From: Mycobacterium barrassiae
Lineage (GTDB): Bacteria > Actinomycetota > Actinomycetes > Mycobacteriales > Mycobacteriaceae
Assembly (NCBI RefSeq): GCF_025822765.1
Contig: NZ_JACKUK010000016.1
Span: 188,458-252,457, forward strand
Length of the DNA stretch: 64,000 nt
Direction of reading: 5' to 3'
Shown here: piece after piece, positions 42,984 to 52,796 of the stretch
Numbering within the stretch: the stretch's first letter is position 1
Layout of the letters: each line of letters opens with the position of its first letter
Program-made: the position numbers and the translations under genes
The notes under the pieces: generated by a model
The model's database searches: none
Seen by the model: only the letters and a program-made list of their open reading frames with translations
Told to the model about the DNA's origin: nothing

Positions 42984-43583
42984 TCAGTCGAGGAAGGGAT
43001 TGTGTGACGGAAGCGGCTTGATCAGTGGATCGAGCAGTTTTGCCGACTGCTCGGCGTTGAGGACGTCGCCGGGCTGCAATGGGATGATCTCGCGCACCGT
43101 CTCGTCGTACTCCCAGACGTCCTCGCCGATCAGCCGACCCCGGTCGTCGTACGGCCAGATCATGTGCTCGGCGGTCTTGACCAGGTAATACCCATTGGGG
43201 TCGACAGGCACGCCCTCAGCTGCCAACACGTGGCCAGGCGTCTGCTGGTAGATCAGCGAAGTGGACACGATCATGTGGTCGCTCACGGCCAGCTTTTCGT
43301 CCTCGGCGTAGAAGATGCACTGTGCGGATTCGGACCATTCGTGATACACGGCCTTGACGGCCTCGGCGCCGCTGAGAGTGAGGGTCTTGCCCAGCATGTT
43401 GAAGTGATAGACGGGCTGTTCGACGGTCATGTCGGGCGCGAAGATCTCTTGATAGCGGCCGGCCATCTCCAGGTAGCGGTGCCGGTTGTAGGCGTGCAAC
43501 AGATAGAGGTGGCGGGGGTTCTCGATCGTCTCGATCAGGTGCTCCACCGCGCGGTTCGTCTTGGTGATGTCAAATGTGTTCAT
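42984..43583 (-). CDS. SnoaL/NTF2-like protein
   Basis: 199 residues from the ATG at 43583, with AAAGGA 5 nt upstream. N-terminal helix (NRAVEHLIETIENPRHLYLLHAYNRHRYLEMAGRYQEIF), then a cone-shaped sheet with DHMIVSTSLIYQQTPGHVL and HMIWPYDDRGRLIGEDVWEY; this fits the SnoaL-like fold at larger than usual size. Enzymatic role unknown; relatives are found next to steroid- or lipid-active enzymes. It lies 11 bp after the CoA ligase gene on the same strand and 63 bp before the sulfatase, so all are likely co-transcribed. Confidence 0.8.
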   Translation of the reverse strand: MNTFDITKTNRAVEHLIETIENPRHLYLLHAYNRHRYLEMAGRYQEIFAPDMTVEQPVYHFNMLGKTLTLSGAEAVKAVYHEWSESAQCIFYAEDEKLAVSDHMIVSTSLIYQQTPGHVLAAEGVPVDPNGYYLVKTAEHMIWPYDDRGRLIGEDVWEYDETVREIIPLQPGDVLNAEQSAKLLDPLIKPLPSHNPFLD

Positions 43584-43594
43584 TTCGGTTCCTT

Positions 43595-45208
43595 TCATGC
43601 TGTCGCGAACATCGTTCGCAGTTCGGATTTCTTGAATTTGCCTGTGGCAGAGCAGGGAAGCGCTTCCATGAACTCGAAGCGATCGGGCAGTTGCCACTTG
43701 GCGAACTCCTTGGCGAGGTGTTCGCGCAGTTCTTCAGACGACGCCTTCGCGTTGTCCCGTAGCACCACGACCGCGAGCGGACGCTCGCCCCACCGGTCGT
43801 CGGGCACCGCGATCACGGCGGCCTGAGCGACCGAGGGGTGTGACATGAGCTGGTTCTCCAGATCCACTGATGAAATCCACTCACCGCCGGATTTGACGAG
43901 ATCTTTTGAGCGATCGCAGATGCGGATACAACCGTGCCTATCGATGCGCACCACGTCGCCGGTGCGGAACCAGCCATCGTCGGTGAAGTTCTCGGCACCA
44001 CGACCGCCGTGGTAGCGGGCCGCAACCCAAGGTCCGCGCACTTCCAGTTCACCCATCGCCGCGTCGTCCCAGGCGATCGTGTCGCCGTCGTCATCGCGGG
44101 CGCGGATCTCGAAGAATGGGCTGGCGACGCCCTGGCGCATGCGGTAGCCGTACCGCTCCTCCTGGTCACACGTGTCCCGGTGCTCGGGTTGCCGACAGAC
44201 CGCTCCCAGGGGTGCGGTTTCGGTCATTCCCCATGCCTGCACGACGGTCAGCCCGTGGCGGTCGAATCCCTCCAACATCGACTGCGGAACCGCCGCACCC
44301 CCGACGATCAGCCGGTCCAATTCTGGCAGTTTCCACCGGTCAGGCTCGGCGTCGAGCGCGGCGAGCATGCCCATCCAGACGGTAGGAACGCCAGCTGTCA
44401 TCGTCACGTGCTCGGTTGCACACAAATCGAGCACGCTCTCGGGATCGAGCCGCGGGCCTGGTAATACCAGCCGAGCTCCGGCGAGTGCCGCGGCGTACGG
44501 CAGGCCCCAGGCGTTGGCGTGGAACATCGGTACAACCGGGAGGACGGTGTCCCTGGCCGACACCGCCAGCTGGTCGGGCAGCGCGGCGACAAGGGAATGC
44601 AACACCAGGGCGCGGTGGGAGTACACGACACCCTTGGGGCGACCTGTGGTGCCGGAGGTGTAGCACATTGCCGCCGGTTGACGCTCGTCGAGGGCAGGCC
44701 ATTCGACCGGCTCCGCGTTCGCCAGCAGCGACTCGTAGTCCAGCGTTCCGGCAGGTGCCTCGCCGGTGTGTGTGACGACGACGATATGGGCTAAATCTGT
44801 TGTAGCGCAGAAGCTGTCGAATATTTCCAGTAGCGATTCATCGATGACGAGTACTTTGTCTGCGGCGTCGTTGACGATGAAGCCGAGCTCGTCGGGGAAG
44901 AGCCGCGGGTTGAGGGTGTGGATGACAGCGCCCATTGCGGGCACTGCGAAATACAGTTCCAAGTGCTCGCTTTGGTTCCACATCAGGGTGGCAACCCGGT
45001 CGCCGTCGCCGACGCCCAGCGAGCGCAGCGCGCCTGCGAGTCGGCGAGCGCGTGAAGCGCAATCACCGATGGTGGTCCGACTCACCGCACCGGATGGCCG
45101 GCGCGAGATCACCGCTCGATCGGCGTGGAACCGCTCGGCCCGTTCAACGATGCCGGTCAGTGTGAGCTGGTGGTCGTCCATGCTTCCGCTGGCGATGTGG
45201 GAGGTCAT
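43595..45208 (-). CDS. Acyl-CoA ligase (medium/long-chain FadD type)
   Basis: 537 residues, ATG overlapping the WS/DGAT stop (ATGA). ANL motifs: MCYTSGTTGRPKGVVYSHRA, VVQAWGMTETAPLGAV, WFRTGDVVRIDRHGCIRICDR, KSGGEWISSVDLENQL, and a catalytic Lys in CSATGKFKKSEL. The pattern VPMFHANAWGLPYAA is typical of medium- and long-chain fatty acid ligases. It would give acyl-CoA to the acyltransferase encoded just upstream. Confidence 0.94.
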   Translation of the reverse strand: MTSHIASGSMDDHQLTLTGIVERAERFHADRAVISRRPSGAVSRTTIGDCASRARRLAGALRSLGVGDGDRVATLMWNQSEHLELYFAVPAMGAVIHTLNPRLFPDELGFIVNDAADKVLVIDESLLEIFDSFCATTDLAHIVVVTHTGEAPAGTLDYESLLANAEPVEWPALDERQPAAMCYTSGTTGRPKGVVYSHRALVLHSLVAALPDQLAVSARDTVLPVVPMFHANAWGLPYAAALAGARLVLPGPRLDPESVLDLCATEHVTMTAGVPTVWMGMLAALDAEPDRWKLPELDRLIVGGAAVPQSMLEGFDRHGLTVVQAWGMTETAPLGAVCRQPEHRDTCDQEERYGYRMRQGVASPFFEIRARDDDGDTIAWDDAAMGELEVRGPWVAARYHGGRGAENFTDDGWFRTGDVVRIDRHGCIRICDRSKDLVKSGGEWISSVDLENQLMSHPSVAQAAVIAVPDDRWGERPLAVVVLRDNAKASSEELREHLAKEFAKWQLPDRFEFMEALPCSATGKFKKSELRTMFATA

Positions 45209-46731
45209 GAGCTGGCCTTTCTGCGGGTCGACGCTGTGGTGTGCGAGGCGGTGACTTCCGGCGGTGCGGTGTGCGCGGATGCGAGTTCGGCGAGTTCGGC
45301 CAGTCCGGCGCGAAGCGCGTCGAGGATCGGCCAGGCGTCGTCGACCAGTTCGCGGTCGACGACGATGCCGAACTCAAGCGAGTCCTGGTAGCTCATCACG
45401 GTGATGTTGATGCCGATTCCGTCGAGCACACCGGACACCGGGAATTGGGCGTTCTGGCGGGCGCCACCCAGATACAGCGGAGTCGACGAACCGGGAACGT
45501 TCGAAATCATCACGTTCGCAGGCTGATTCAGCCCGCGCACACCCGCCAACCGCGAGGTTGCGCGGGCGGCTTGTGCGAGCAGTGCGGGCGGGATGAAGTG
45601 GTTTGCGTCCTGCAACAACGACGCCGGCAACGCGCGGTGACGCTCCTTCGCCGCCCGCATCGCGTTGCTGATGCGGGTCAACCGCTGCAGTGGGTCGGCC
45701 TCATCCGTCGGTAGCTCGGTCAGCAGCACTGACACTCGATTGCCGAAGGTGCCCTTCTGCTCCGGGGTCCGCACCGACATCGGCACGAACCCGGCGAGTG
45801 GCTCGGCGGGCAGTTCATCGTGCTCGTTCAGCCAGGAGCGCAGTCCCGAGGTGCAGATCGCGATGACGACGTCGTTGACCGTGCAGCCGAATGTGTTCTT
45901 GATCGCCTTGACCTCGTGCAGCGACATCGACCCGAACGCAACGCGGCGGTGCGGGGAAACACGCGCCTGGAATCGGGTGCGGGGCGGCGCGATGTCGCTA
46001 CCGGGTACCGGCAGCGCGTTGGACGAGGCCGGCAATGCGCGTTTGATCGCCCTGCTGGTGCGCGCGACGAGCTTCACGCCAGGCAGGTGCCGGATGGTCG
46101 GGACGTCGTCGAGGTGCGGCAGCGCGGTTGGACCTGCGCGCATCACCCGCAGCGGCTGGCACATGAGACCGACCAGCCCGCGGCCGAGCATGTGAAGATC
46201 GGAGGGGAACGGCTCGGCGACCACGGGAGGTACCGGATCGCGTTCGCTGTCGGTGCTGTCGTCGAGCAGGATGCTCATGACCTCGGCGCCCGACACCCCG
46301 TCGACAGCGGCGTGATGCATCTTGGTCAGCACGGCCACCCGGCCATCGTCGAGTCCCCCGATGACGTAGACCTCCCACAGTGGCCGCGCCCGGTCGAGCT
46401 GACGGCCGATGATCCGGGCCACCTGTTCGGCAAGCTGTCGGTCGTTTCCGGGCGCCGGCAGCGCGAGTTCCCGGACGTGATACTCGATGTCGAAGGTCCC
46501 ATCGTCGACCCAGTACGGGTAGTCGAGGGACAGCGGTACCTGCGCCAGCCGCCAGCGGAACGTGGGCAACAGGTGCAGGCGCCGGCTGATCAGCTCACGG
46601 ACGAGCGCCGCGTCGAGCGGGCGGCCAGAAACTGTCTGGGCGTCGTAGATTCCGAGAACGCTGACGTGCCCTTGGACCCGATCGTTCTCCATGGCCAGGA
46701 ACTGAGTGTCGAGGCTGGTCAGTTGTCGCAT
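45205..46731 (-). CDS. Wax ester synthase / diacylglycerol acyltransferase (WS/DGAT)
   Basis: 508 residues. The active-site HHxxxDG is HHAAVDG at 139-145; the N-terminus LTSLDTQFLAMEN, the PLWEVYVIGGL stretch and the C-terminal NVMISNVPGSSTPLYLGG and NITVMSYQDSLEFGIVVD are family hallmarks. It esterifies fatty acyl-CoA to diacylglycerol or a long-chain alcohol to form storage lipid at the membrane. First gene of a minus-strand unit, coupled to an acyl-CoA ligase. The PucR-type regulator is divergent, 116 bp away, and likely controls the unit. Confidence 0.95.
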   Translation of the reverse strand: MRQLTSLDTQFLAMENDRVQGHVSVLGIYDAQTVSGRPLDAALVRELISRRLHLLPTFRWRLAQVPLSLDYPYWVDDGTFDIEYHVRELALPAPGNDRQLAEQVARIIGRQLDRARPLWEVYVIGGLDDGRVAVLTKMHHAAVDGVSGAEVMSILLDDSTDSERDPVPPVVAEPFPSDLHMLGRGLVGLMCQPLRVMRAGPTALPHLDDVPTIRHLPGVKLVARTSRAIKRALPASSNALPVPGSDIAPPRTRFQARVSPHRRVAFGSMSLHEVKAIKNTFGCTVNDVVIAICTSGLRSWLNEHDELPAEPLAGFVPMSVRTPEQKGTFGNRVSVLLTELPTDEADPLQRLTRISNAMRAAKERHRALPASLLQDANHFIPPALLAQAARATSRLAGVRGLNQPANVMISNVPGSSTPLYLGGARQNAQFPVSGVLDGIGINITVMSYQDSLEFGIVVDRELVDDAWPILDALRAGLAELAELASAHTAPPEVTASHTTASTRRKASS

Positions 46732-46847
46732 GCATTAATGGTCTGCGAGAAGACGCCCCCTTTTCTTGTCTGTGATCGCCAACGCTGTGGCCGGCTGTTG
46801 TCGAATATCCGCACTGCTTCCGAAGCCGCGGCGCTACCGTGCAGATC

Positions 46848-48194
46848 ATGGAGCCGAGCTGGGACGGTGTCCGAGGTGAAGACGAGCGTCGCTTGTGGGT
46901 GACGGTGCTGCGGCCGGCGGCCGCCGAACTCGCTGAGCGCGCCGGGGAGATCGCCGCCGTGGCGAACGAGCACACCAGTGCACGGCTGCCCGAGCTGCTC
47001 GCGAGTCCAGAGGCGCTCGAAGTCAACCGCGCGAGCACCGAGGCCAGCATCCGCGACTTCGCCGCGGTGCTCATCGACGGAGCCGATCCGGCCAATGCCG
47101 CCGACCTGCCCGCGCCGACTCTCGCCTACGCCCGCGACGGCGCACAACATGGCGTCGAACTGACCACCTTGATGCGCAGCTATCGGCTCGCCCACGCCGT
47201 CACCGCGCGCTGCTTCAATGAGATCCTCGATGCGCACGCGGACAACGCCGACGATCGAAGACTGGCCGCGGAGTTGGGCTCGGCGTGGATGTTCGCCTAC
47301 GTCGACGCCGCCTTATGCCAGGCCGAGCAGGTCTACACCGCCGAACGGGACCGTTGGGTACGCAGCGCGGCGGCCAGCCAAGTCGATACGATCACCACGA
47401 TCCTCGCCGGCCAACCCATCGACACCGACGTGGCTACGCGCCGGCTGCGCCACGAAGTCCGCCGCTGGCACGTCGCCGCTATCGCCTGGCTCGATACCCA
47501 CGAGGAGGGAAGCAATACGCAGGCGATGCTCGAAGCGGCCATTCGCGACATCGCCTCCGCGGTCGGCAACCAGAACCCGTTGCTGTATCCCCTGGGCATC
47601 CTGTCGGTCGCGGCGTGGGTCAGCTCGCACAGCGAGATTCCGTCAAAGGTGTTGGACGAGTTGCGCATTCGCACCACTGCCGCGCCGGGCGTCCGAGTTG
47701 CGATAGGGGAGCCCGGCAGCGGGGTGGCGGGTCTGCGGTCCAGTCACGTCGAAGCGCTCGAAGCGCAACGGATCGCCCGGCTCGCGCGGCGGCCGGTGGG
47801 TACGGTGACGCGGTATCAGGCCGTCGCATTGCGCGCTATCGCCACGGTCGACATCGAGCAGTCGCGAACGTTCGTGAGACGCGAACTCGGTCGGCTCGGC
47901 GAGGCGGACGAAACCACCCGCCGGCTGGCCGCCACCGTGCGCGCGTTTCTCGACGAGAACTGCAGCCGGGGCCGGACCGCAAAACGGCTGCACGTCCACG
48001 AGAACACCGTCGCCTACCGGATCCGACAGGCAGAGGAGCTGCTGGGCCGGTCCGTCGACAAGCGCACGCTCGAACTCCGCGTCGCGCTGGCGCTCGCCGA
48101 CCTGATCCAGGACCAGACGACGGCCAAGCGATTATCGGTAGCCGAAAACGGCTCGCGCGCAACCCGACTCGGTTCGGCTATGCCGACGTCCTAG
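46848..48194 (+). CDS. PucR-type transcriptional regulator (CdaR/PucR C-terminal HTH)
   Basis: 448 residues from the ATG at 46848, chosen because TACCGT ends 7 nt before it (leaderless start); a GTG at 46839 is in frame. Residues 1-190 are a helical sensor region. The middle carries the GGDEF-like fold seen in PucR regulators (VRVAIGEPGSGVAGLRSSHVEALEAQRIAR). The C-terminus is the PucR HTH (VRAFLDENCSRGRTAKRLHVHENTVAYRIRQAEELLG). Such proteins activate catabolic or lipid genes in response to a metabolite. Divergent from the WS/DGAT operon. The 3' end overlaps the SDR gene by 4 bp. Confidence 0.9.
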   Translation: MEPSWDGVRGEDERRLWVTVLRPAAAELAERAGEIAAVANEHTSARLPELLASPEALEVNRASTEASIRDFAAVLIDGADPANAADLPAPTLAYARDGAQHGVELTTLMRSYRLAHAVTARCFNEILDAHADNADDRRLAAELGSAWMFAYVDAALCQAEQVYTAERDRWVRSAAASQVDTITTILAGQPIDTDVATRRLRHEVRRWHVAAIAWLDTHEEGSNTQAMLEAAIRDIASAVGNQNPLLYPLGILSVAAWVSSHSEIPSKVLDELRIRTTAAPGVRVAIGEPGSGVAGLRSSHVEALEAQRIARLARRPVGTVTRYQAVALRAIATVDIEQSRTFVRRELGRLGEADETTRRLAATVRAFLDENCSRGRTAKRLHVHENTVAYRIRQAEELLGRSVDKRTLELRVALALADLIQDQTTAKRLSVAENGSRATRLGSAMPTS

Positions 48195-48988
48195 TCAACC
48201 GACTCCCGATTCAGCATCGCATCGCGGACCCGGCCCGCCCCGGCCCACCGCGCGAGGTCGCCGATGAACAGGGGTGCCACCGCGCCGATGCCCACCAGCA
48301 TCCGCAGGCCGGCCGATGCGACGGTCGTCTCCGTCTTGCCGCGCTCGACCGCATCGGCTACCGCGCGGGCGACATCCTCCGGTGAGCTGGTGCCGAAATA
48401 TCGCGGAAGGGATACTCCAGTGTCGGCCAGCATGCCCGCGTCGCGCACCGGTCCGGGGAAGACTGTCGAGACACCGACACCCGAGCCACGAAGTTCGTGC
48501 CTGAGAGCCAGCCCGAGTCCACGCAGGCCCCACTTGGTGGCCGTGTACATAGTGCCGTTCCCCGGTGTCGCAATGAGTCCGGCGCCCGAGGAGATGAACA
48601 CGATGTGGCCGCGGCCGCGCTCGCGCATCGGCTCCATCGCCGCGCGAGCGAGGGCGGCGGGGGCCAACAGATTGACGCGGACCGCGTGTTCTATCTGTGC
48701 GTCACTCAACATGCCAAGATCCTCCGGAATGCCCACGCCGGCGTTGGCCACGAGCACGTCCACCGGACCAGCTCGGCTTACCAGATCACGTACTTCGCCG
48801 AGGTCGGTGAGATCGGCGGTCAGCGCACGTACGGACGGACCGAGCGATTCGGCCAGCAGGCGCAATTCCGGTTCCCGCCTACCCGTGACCGTGAGACGGC
48901 AACCCCGCGAAGCCAATTCGTGGGCAATGGCGTGGCCGATGCCGCCGGTCGCGCCTGTGACCAAGACACTACGTCCGTAGAGCTTCAT
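48191..48988 (-). CDS. Short-chain dehydrogenase/reductase
   Basis: 265 residues. The cofactor motif VLVTGATGGIGHAIA near residue 10 and NAG at VANAGVG are present, as is the catalytic YTATK with Ser upstream (FISSGAGLIATPGNGTMYTATKWGL). A C-terminal hydrophobic stretch after residue 220 (LRMLVGIGAVAPLFIGDL) is common in mycobacterial lipid-active SDRs and may touch the membrane. NADP preference is suggested by TGRREPE. Same strand as the next SDR, 24 bp apart. Confidence 0.92.
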   Translation of the reverse strand: MKLYGRSVLVTGATGGIGHAIAHELASRGCRLTVTGRREPELRLLAESLGPSVRALTADLTDLGEVRDLVSRAGPVDVLVANAGVGIPEDLGMLSDAQIEHAVRVNLLAPAALARAAMEPMRERGRGHIVFISSGAGLIATPGNGTMYTATKWGLRGLGLALRHELRGSGVGVSTVFPGPVRDAGMLADTGVSLPRYFGTSSPEDVARAVADAVERGKTETTVASAGLRMLVGIGAVAPLFIGDLARWAGAGRVRDAMLNRESVD

Positions 48989-49012
48989 TGTTGATACCTC
49001 ATCACTTGGAAG

Positions 49013-49861
49013 TCACTTCGAAAGTTCCGCGAGCCGGGTGGCCGCCCAGCGGGCCACCGGCGGGGCGGCGCGCGAGAGCAGATACATCAGATGGGCCTCG
49101 GCCGCGATGGGCGCGACTGACCGGTCCCTGTCAACCGCACGAAGAATGTTGCGTGCGACACGCTCTGGCGAGTAGCCGCGCTTCTGATATGTCGACGTCA
49201 GACGGTTGCGCCGTTGCTCAGCGTCGCCGTCGCCGCGGATAGGACTGTTCTGTGTGATAGCGGTGTTGATGACGCCGGGGCATACGGCAGTGACACCGAT
49301 GCGGTGCGGTGCCAACTCCATGCGCAACGCCTCAGACAACCCCAGCACTGCGAATTTCGTTGCGCTGTAAGCAGTCAACTGCGGATTGGCCAGCAGACCC
49401 GCTGCCGACGACAGATTGACGACGTGACCTCCGCGGCCGGCGTCGATCATCGTCGGCAAGAAGGCGTTGCAGCCGTGCACCACGCCCATCAGGTTGATGC
49501 CAACCAACCAGTCCCAATCCTTGACGCTGGTATCAAGGAATTCACCGACCAGACCTACACCGGCGTTGTTGATTAACAGGTCCACCGCACCGTAATGGTC
49601 GAGCGTGTCCTGCGCGAAGCTCGACATCGCCTCGGAGTCAGAGACATCGACGCGCCCGGTCAACACCCGGCCACCGAAGCTTCGCACCGTCGCGGCGGTG
49701 TCGGCCAGACCGTTGTCGTTGATATCGCATAGGGCCAGGTCGGCGCCGCGTCTTGCACATAGAAGCGCCAGCTCGCGGCCGATGCCGCTGCCTGCGCCGG
49801 TGATCACCGCGACTCGGTCGGTGAGATTCGCGGTTCGTAACCGAGGTGAATTTTTGGGCAT
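49013..49861 (-). CDS. Short-chain dehydrogenase/reductase
   Basis: 282 residues from the ATG at 49861; longer readings have no ribosome site. VAVITGAGSGIGRELALLCARRGADLALCDIND (NAD(P) site), LINNAGVG, and VNLSSAAGLLANPQLTAYSATKFAVLGL with the Ser-Tyr-Lys triad. The acidic CDIND end of strand 2 suggests NAD. C-terminal AHLMYLLSRAAPPVARW resembles that of the other island SDR. Probably acts with it on lipid alcohols or ketones. It lies next to the island's right boundary. Confidence 0.92.
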   Translation of the reverse strand: MPKNSPRLRTANLTDRVAVITGAGSGIGRELALLCARRGADLALCDINDNGLADTAATVRSFGGRVLTGRVDVSDSEAMSSFAQDTLDHYGAVDLLINNAGVGLVGEFLDTSVKDWDWLVGINLMGVVHGCNAFLPTMIDAGRGGHVVNLSSAAGLLANPQLTAYSATKFAVLGLSEALRMELAPHRIGVTAVCPGVINTAITQNSPIRGDGDAEQRRNRLTSTYQKRGYSPERVARNILRAVDRDRSVAPIAAEAHLMYLLSRAAPPVARWAATRLAELSK

Positions 49862-49962
49862 GCGGAAAACGTACGGCTGGACGATGTGGTGCCGCTCGTG
49901 TGAAAGCGCCAACACCGTCCACGCCTGTTGTGCATTCGCGACAGAAGCGCATGGTGCGCCGC

Positions 49963-50106
49963 TCATTTCAGGAACTGAAAGAGGTGAGCGCCGATCATGC
50001 GCATTGCCGCGTGCGCCGAGGCGGCCTGAGATCGGGTGAACCCATGGTCGATCGAGGGCAGACGGTGGTGGGTCACCGCAACCCCCCGGCCGGCCAGGTC
50101 GTATGC
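49963..50106 (-). pseudogene. Remnant of an alpha/beta-hydrolase C-terminus
   Basis: A 47-codon stretch ending in a stop reads YDLAGRGVAVTHHRLPSIDHGF then TRSQAASAHAAMRMIGAHL. The H-H-R-x-P-x-x-x-H-G-F pattern followed by an Ala-rich helix is the catalytic-His region of esterase/acetyl-hydrolase proteins. Upstream sequence in this frame does not continue the protein, and no catalytic Ser region is found, so only the tail survives. Confidence 0.45.
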
Positions 50107-50302
50107 GGGTGCGTGGGTCGGTGTTGGCTTGTCTCGTGTAGACGAGACGATGAGGCCCCGTTGTGGTGGACGCACAAGGAGTGGCCGGCGTTGAGCTGTC
50201 CGACGCCGCGTGTGTGCCGGCGTTCGAGGAGCTGAGGTGGTGAAACGACGGGATCGGCATTCGCTATTGCACGGTCCGTCGCATCGACCCGGAAACGAAC
50301 AC

Positions 50303-50332
50303 CGCCCCACCTGCGAATTCGCAGGTGGGGCG
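50303..50332. terminator. Perfect hairpin downstream of tRNA-His
   Basis: Two 15-bp arms meet directly at the centre (cgccccacctgcgaa and its complement). On the minus strand it follows tRNA-His immediately and is its likely terminator; it would have come in with the island. Confidence 0.75.
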
Positions 50333-50341
50333 ATGGTTTCA

Positions 50342-50372
50342 GTCGGGGTGGCTGACGGGACTCGAACCCGCG
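50342..50372 (-). repeat. Second copy of the 31-bp tRNA-His repeat
   Basis: Covers the tRNA-His 3' end and a few bases beyond. One mismatch to 40441-40471, at the discriminator base. Confidence 0.75.
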
Positions 50373-50420
50373 ACAGCCAGGATCACAACCTGGTGCTCTA
50401 CCAACTGAACTACAGCCACC
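50347..50420 (-). tRNA. tRNA-His(GTG)
   Basis: 74 nt on the minus strand including the extra 5' G typical of tRNA-His. Acceptor GTGGCTG/CAGCCAC, D-arm GTTC-AGTTGGTA-GAGC, anticodon loop TTGTGAT (GTG), T-arm GCGGG-TTCGAGT-CCCGT, discriminator C. Its 3' half is duplicated 9.9 kb away, and it lies next to orn as in M. tuberculosis. Confidence 0.98.
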
Positions 50421-50446
50421 ATCGCCGCTCGCGCGGCCTGTCGATA

Positions 50447-51094
50447 TTAGCCGCTCGGACGCTCTGCGGCCGAATCGATACCCGCAGACTCGCCGTTGGC
50501 CGCCCCCAATTGCTCGGCGACCGCGGCGATATCACTGGTCGACGGCCCAGGCGGCGGGACGAAGGCGGTCTGGCGGTAGTACTTCAGCTCGCGGATCGAC
50601 TCGTGGATGTCGGCCAGCGCACGGTGCGCCAACCCCTTCTCGGGTTGGCCGAAGTAGATCCGCGGATACCAGCGGCGGCACAGTTCCTTGATGGAGCTGA
50701 CGTCGATCATCCGGTAGTGCAGGAACTCGTCGAGCTTGGGCATGTCCCGCGCGATGAACCCCCGGTCCGTGGCGATCGAGTTGCCGGCCAGGGGAGCGGT
50801 CTTGGCCTGCTTCACGTGCGTGCGGATGTAATCGAGGACGAGTTCCTCGGCGGCCGCCAGGTCGACCGTCGACGCGCGCACCTCCTCGGTCAGGCCCGAC
50901 CGATTGTGCATGTCCTTGACCACGTCGATCATCGACGACAACGCCTCGTCGTCGGCGTGGATCACCACGTCGATGCCGTCACCCAGGATGTTGAGGTCGG
51001 CGTCGGTGACGAGCACCGCGATCTCGATCAACCGGTCTTTCGACAGGTCGAGGCCGGTCATCTCACAGTCGATCCACACGAGTTCGTCACGCAC
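50447..51094 (-). CDS. orn: Oligoribonuclease
   Basis: 215 residues from the GTG at 51094, matching the M. tuberculosis Orn length and start ([16 protein letters not shown]). DEDDh residues include Asp9 and Glu11 in [10 protein letters not shown], later [16 protein letters not shown], and the His/Asp pair in [11 protein letters not shown]. It degrades 2-5-nt RNA and linear dinucleotides such as pGpG and pApA. The C-terminal 35 residues are a disordered, acidic mycobacterial tail. Divergent from the ATPase gene 25 bp away. Confidence 0.97.
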   Translation of the reverse strand: MRDELVWIDCEMTGLDLSKDRLIEIAVLVTDADLNILGDGIDVVIHADDEALSSMIDVVKDMHNRSGLTEEVRASTVDLAAAEELVLDYIRTHVKQAKTAPLAGNSIATDRGFIARDMPKLDEFLHYRMIDVSSIKELCRRWYPRIYFGQPEKGLAHRALADIHESIRELKYYRQTAFVPPPGPSTSDIAAVAEQLGAANGESAGIDSAAERPSG

Positions 51095-51119
51095 AGCGCT
51101 CACAGTACTGTTTTCGACC

Positions 51120-52712
<1,593 letters not shown>

Positions 52713-52724
52713 ACCCACCCGCTG

Positions 52725-52781
52725 CGAAATAGCATTCCGGGTCGTGATTTCTCGTGGATCACGACCCGGAATGCTATTTCG
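52725..52781. repeat. Large perfect palindrome, REP-like family member
   Basis: Two perfect 24-bp arms (52725-52748, 52758-52781) with a 9-nt loop. The outer arm reads cgaaatagcattcc, like 36208. It lies between the stops of the convergent ATPase and cmrA genes and would end both transcripts. Confidence 0.85.
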
Positions 52782-52796
52782 GCGCAGCAGAAGGCG

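Larger units (their letters stand above)
40441..50372. mobile_element. Probable genomic island inserted at tRNA-His, integrase lost
   Basis: Bounded by the 31-bp direct repeat (40441-40471 and 50342-50372) and interrupting a block otherwise collinear with M. tuberculosis ldtB-hisT-orn. The cargo is a sulfatase, SnoaL/NTF2-like protein, acyl-CoA ligase, WS/DGAT, PucR regulator and two SDRs. No integrase, transposase or phage gene is present, and base composition is close to the rest. So this is an old or stripped element, or a stable insertion with decayed ends. Confidence 0.5.
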
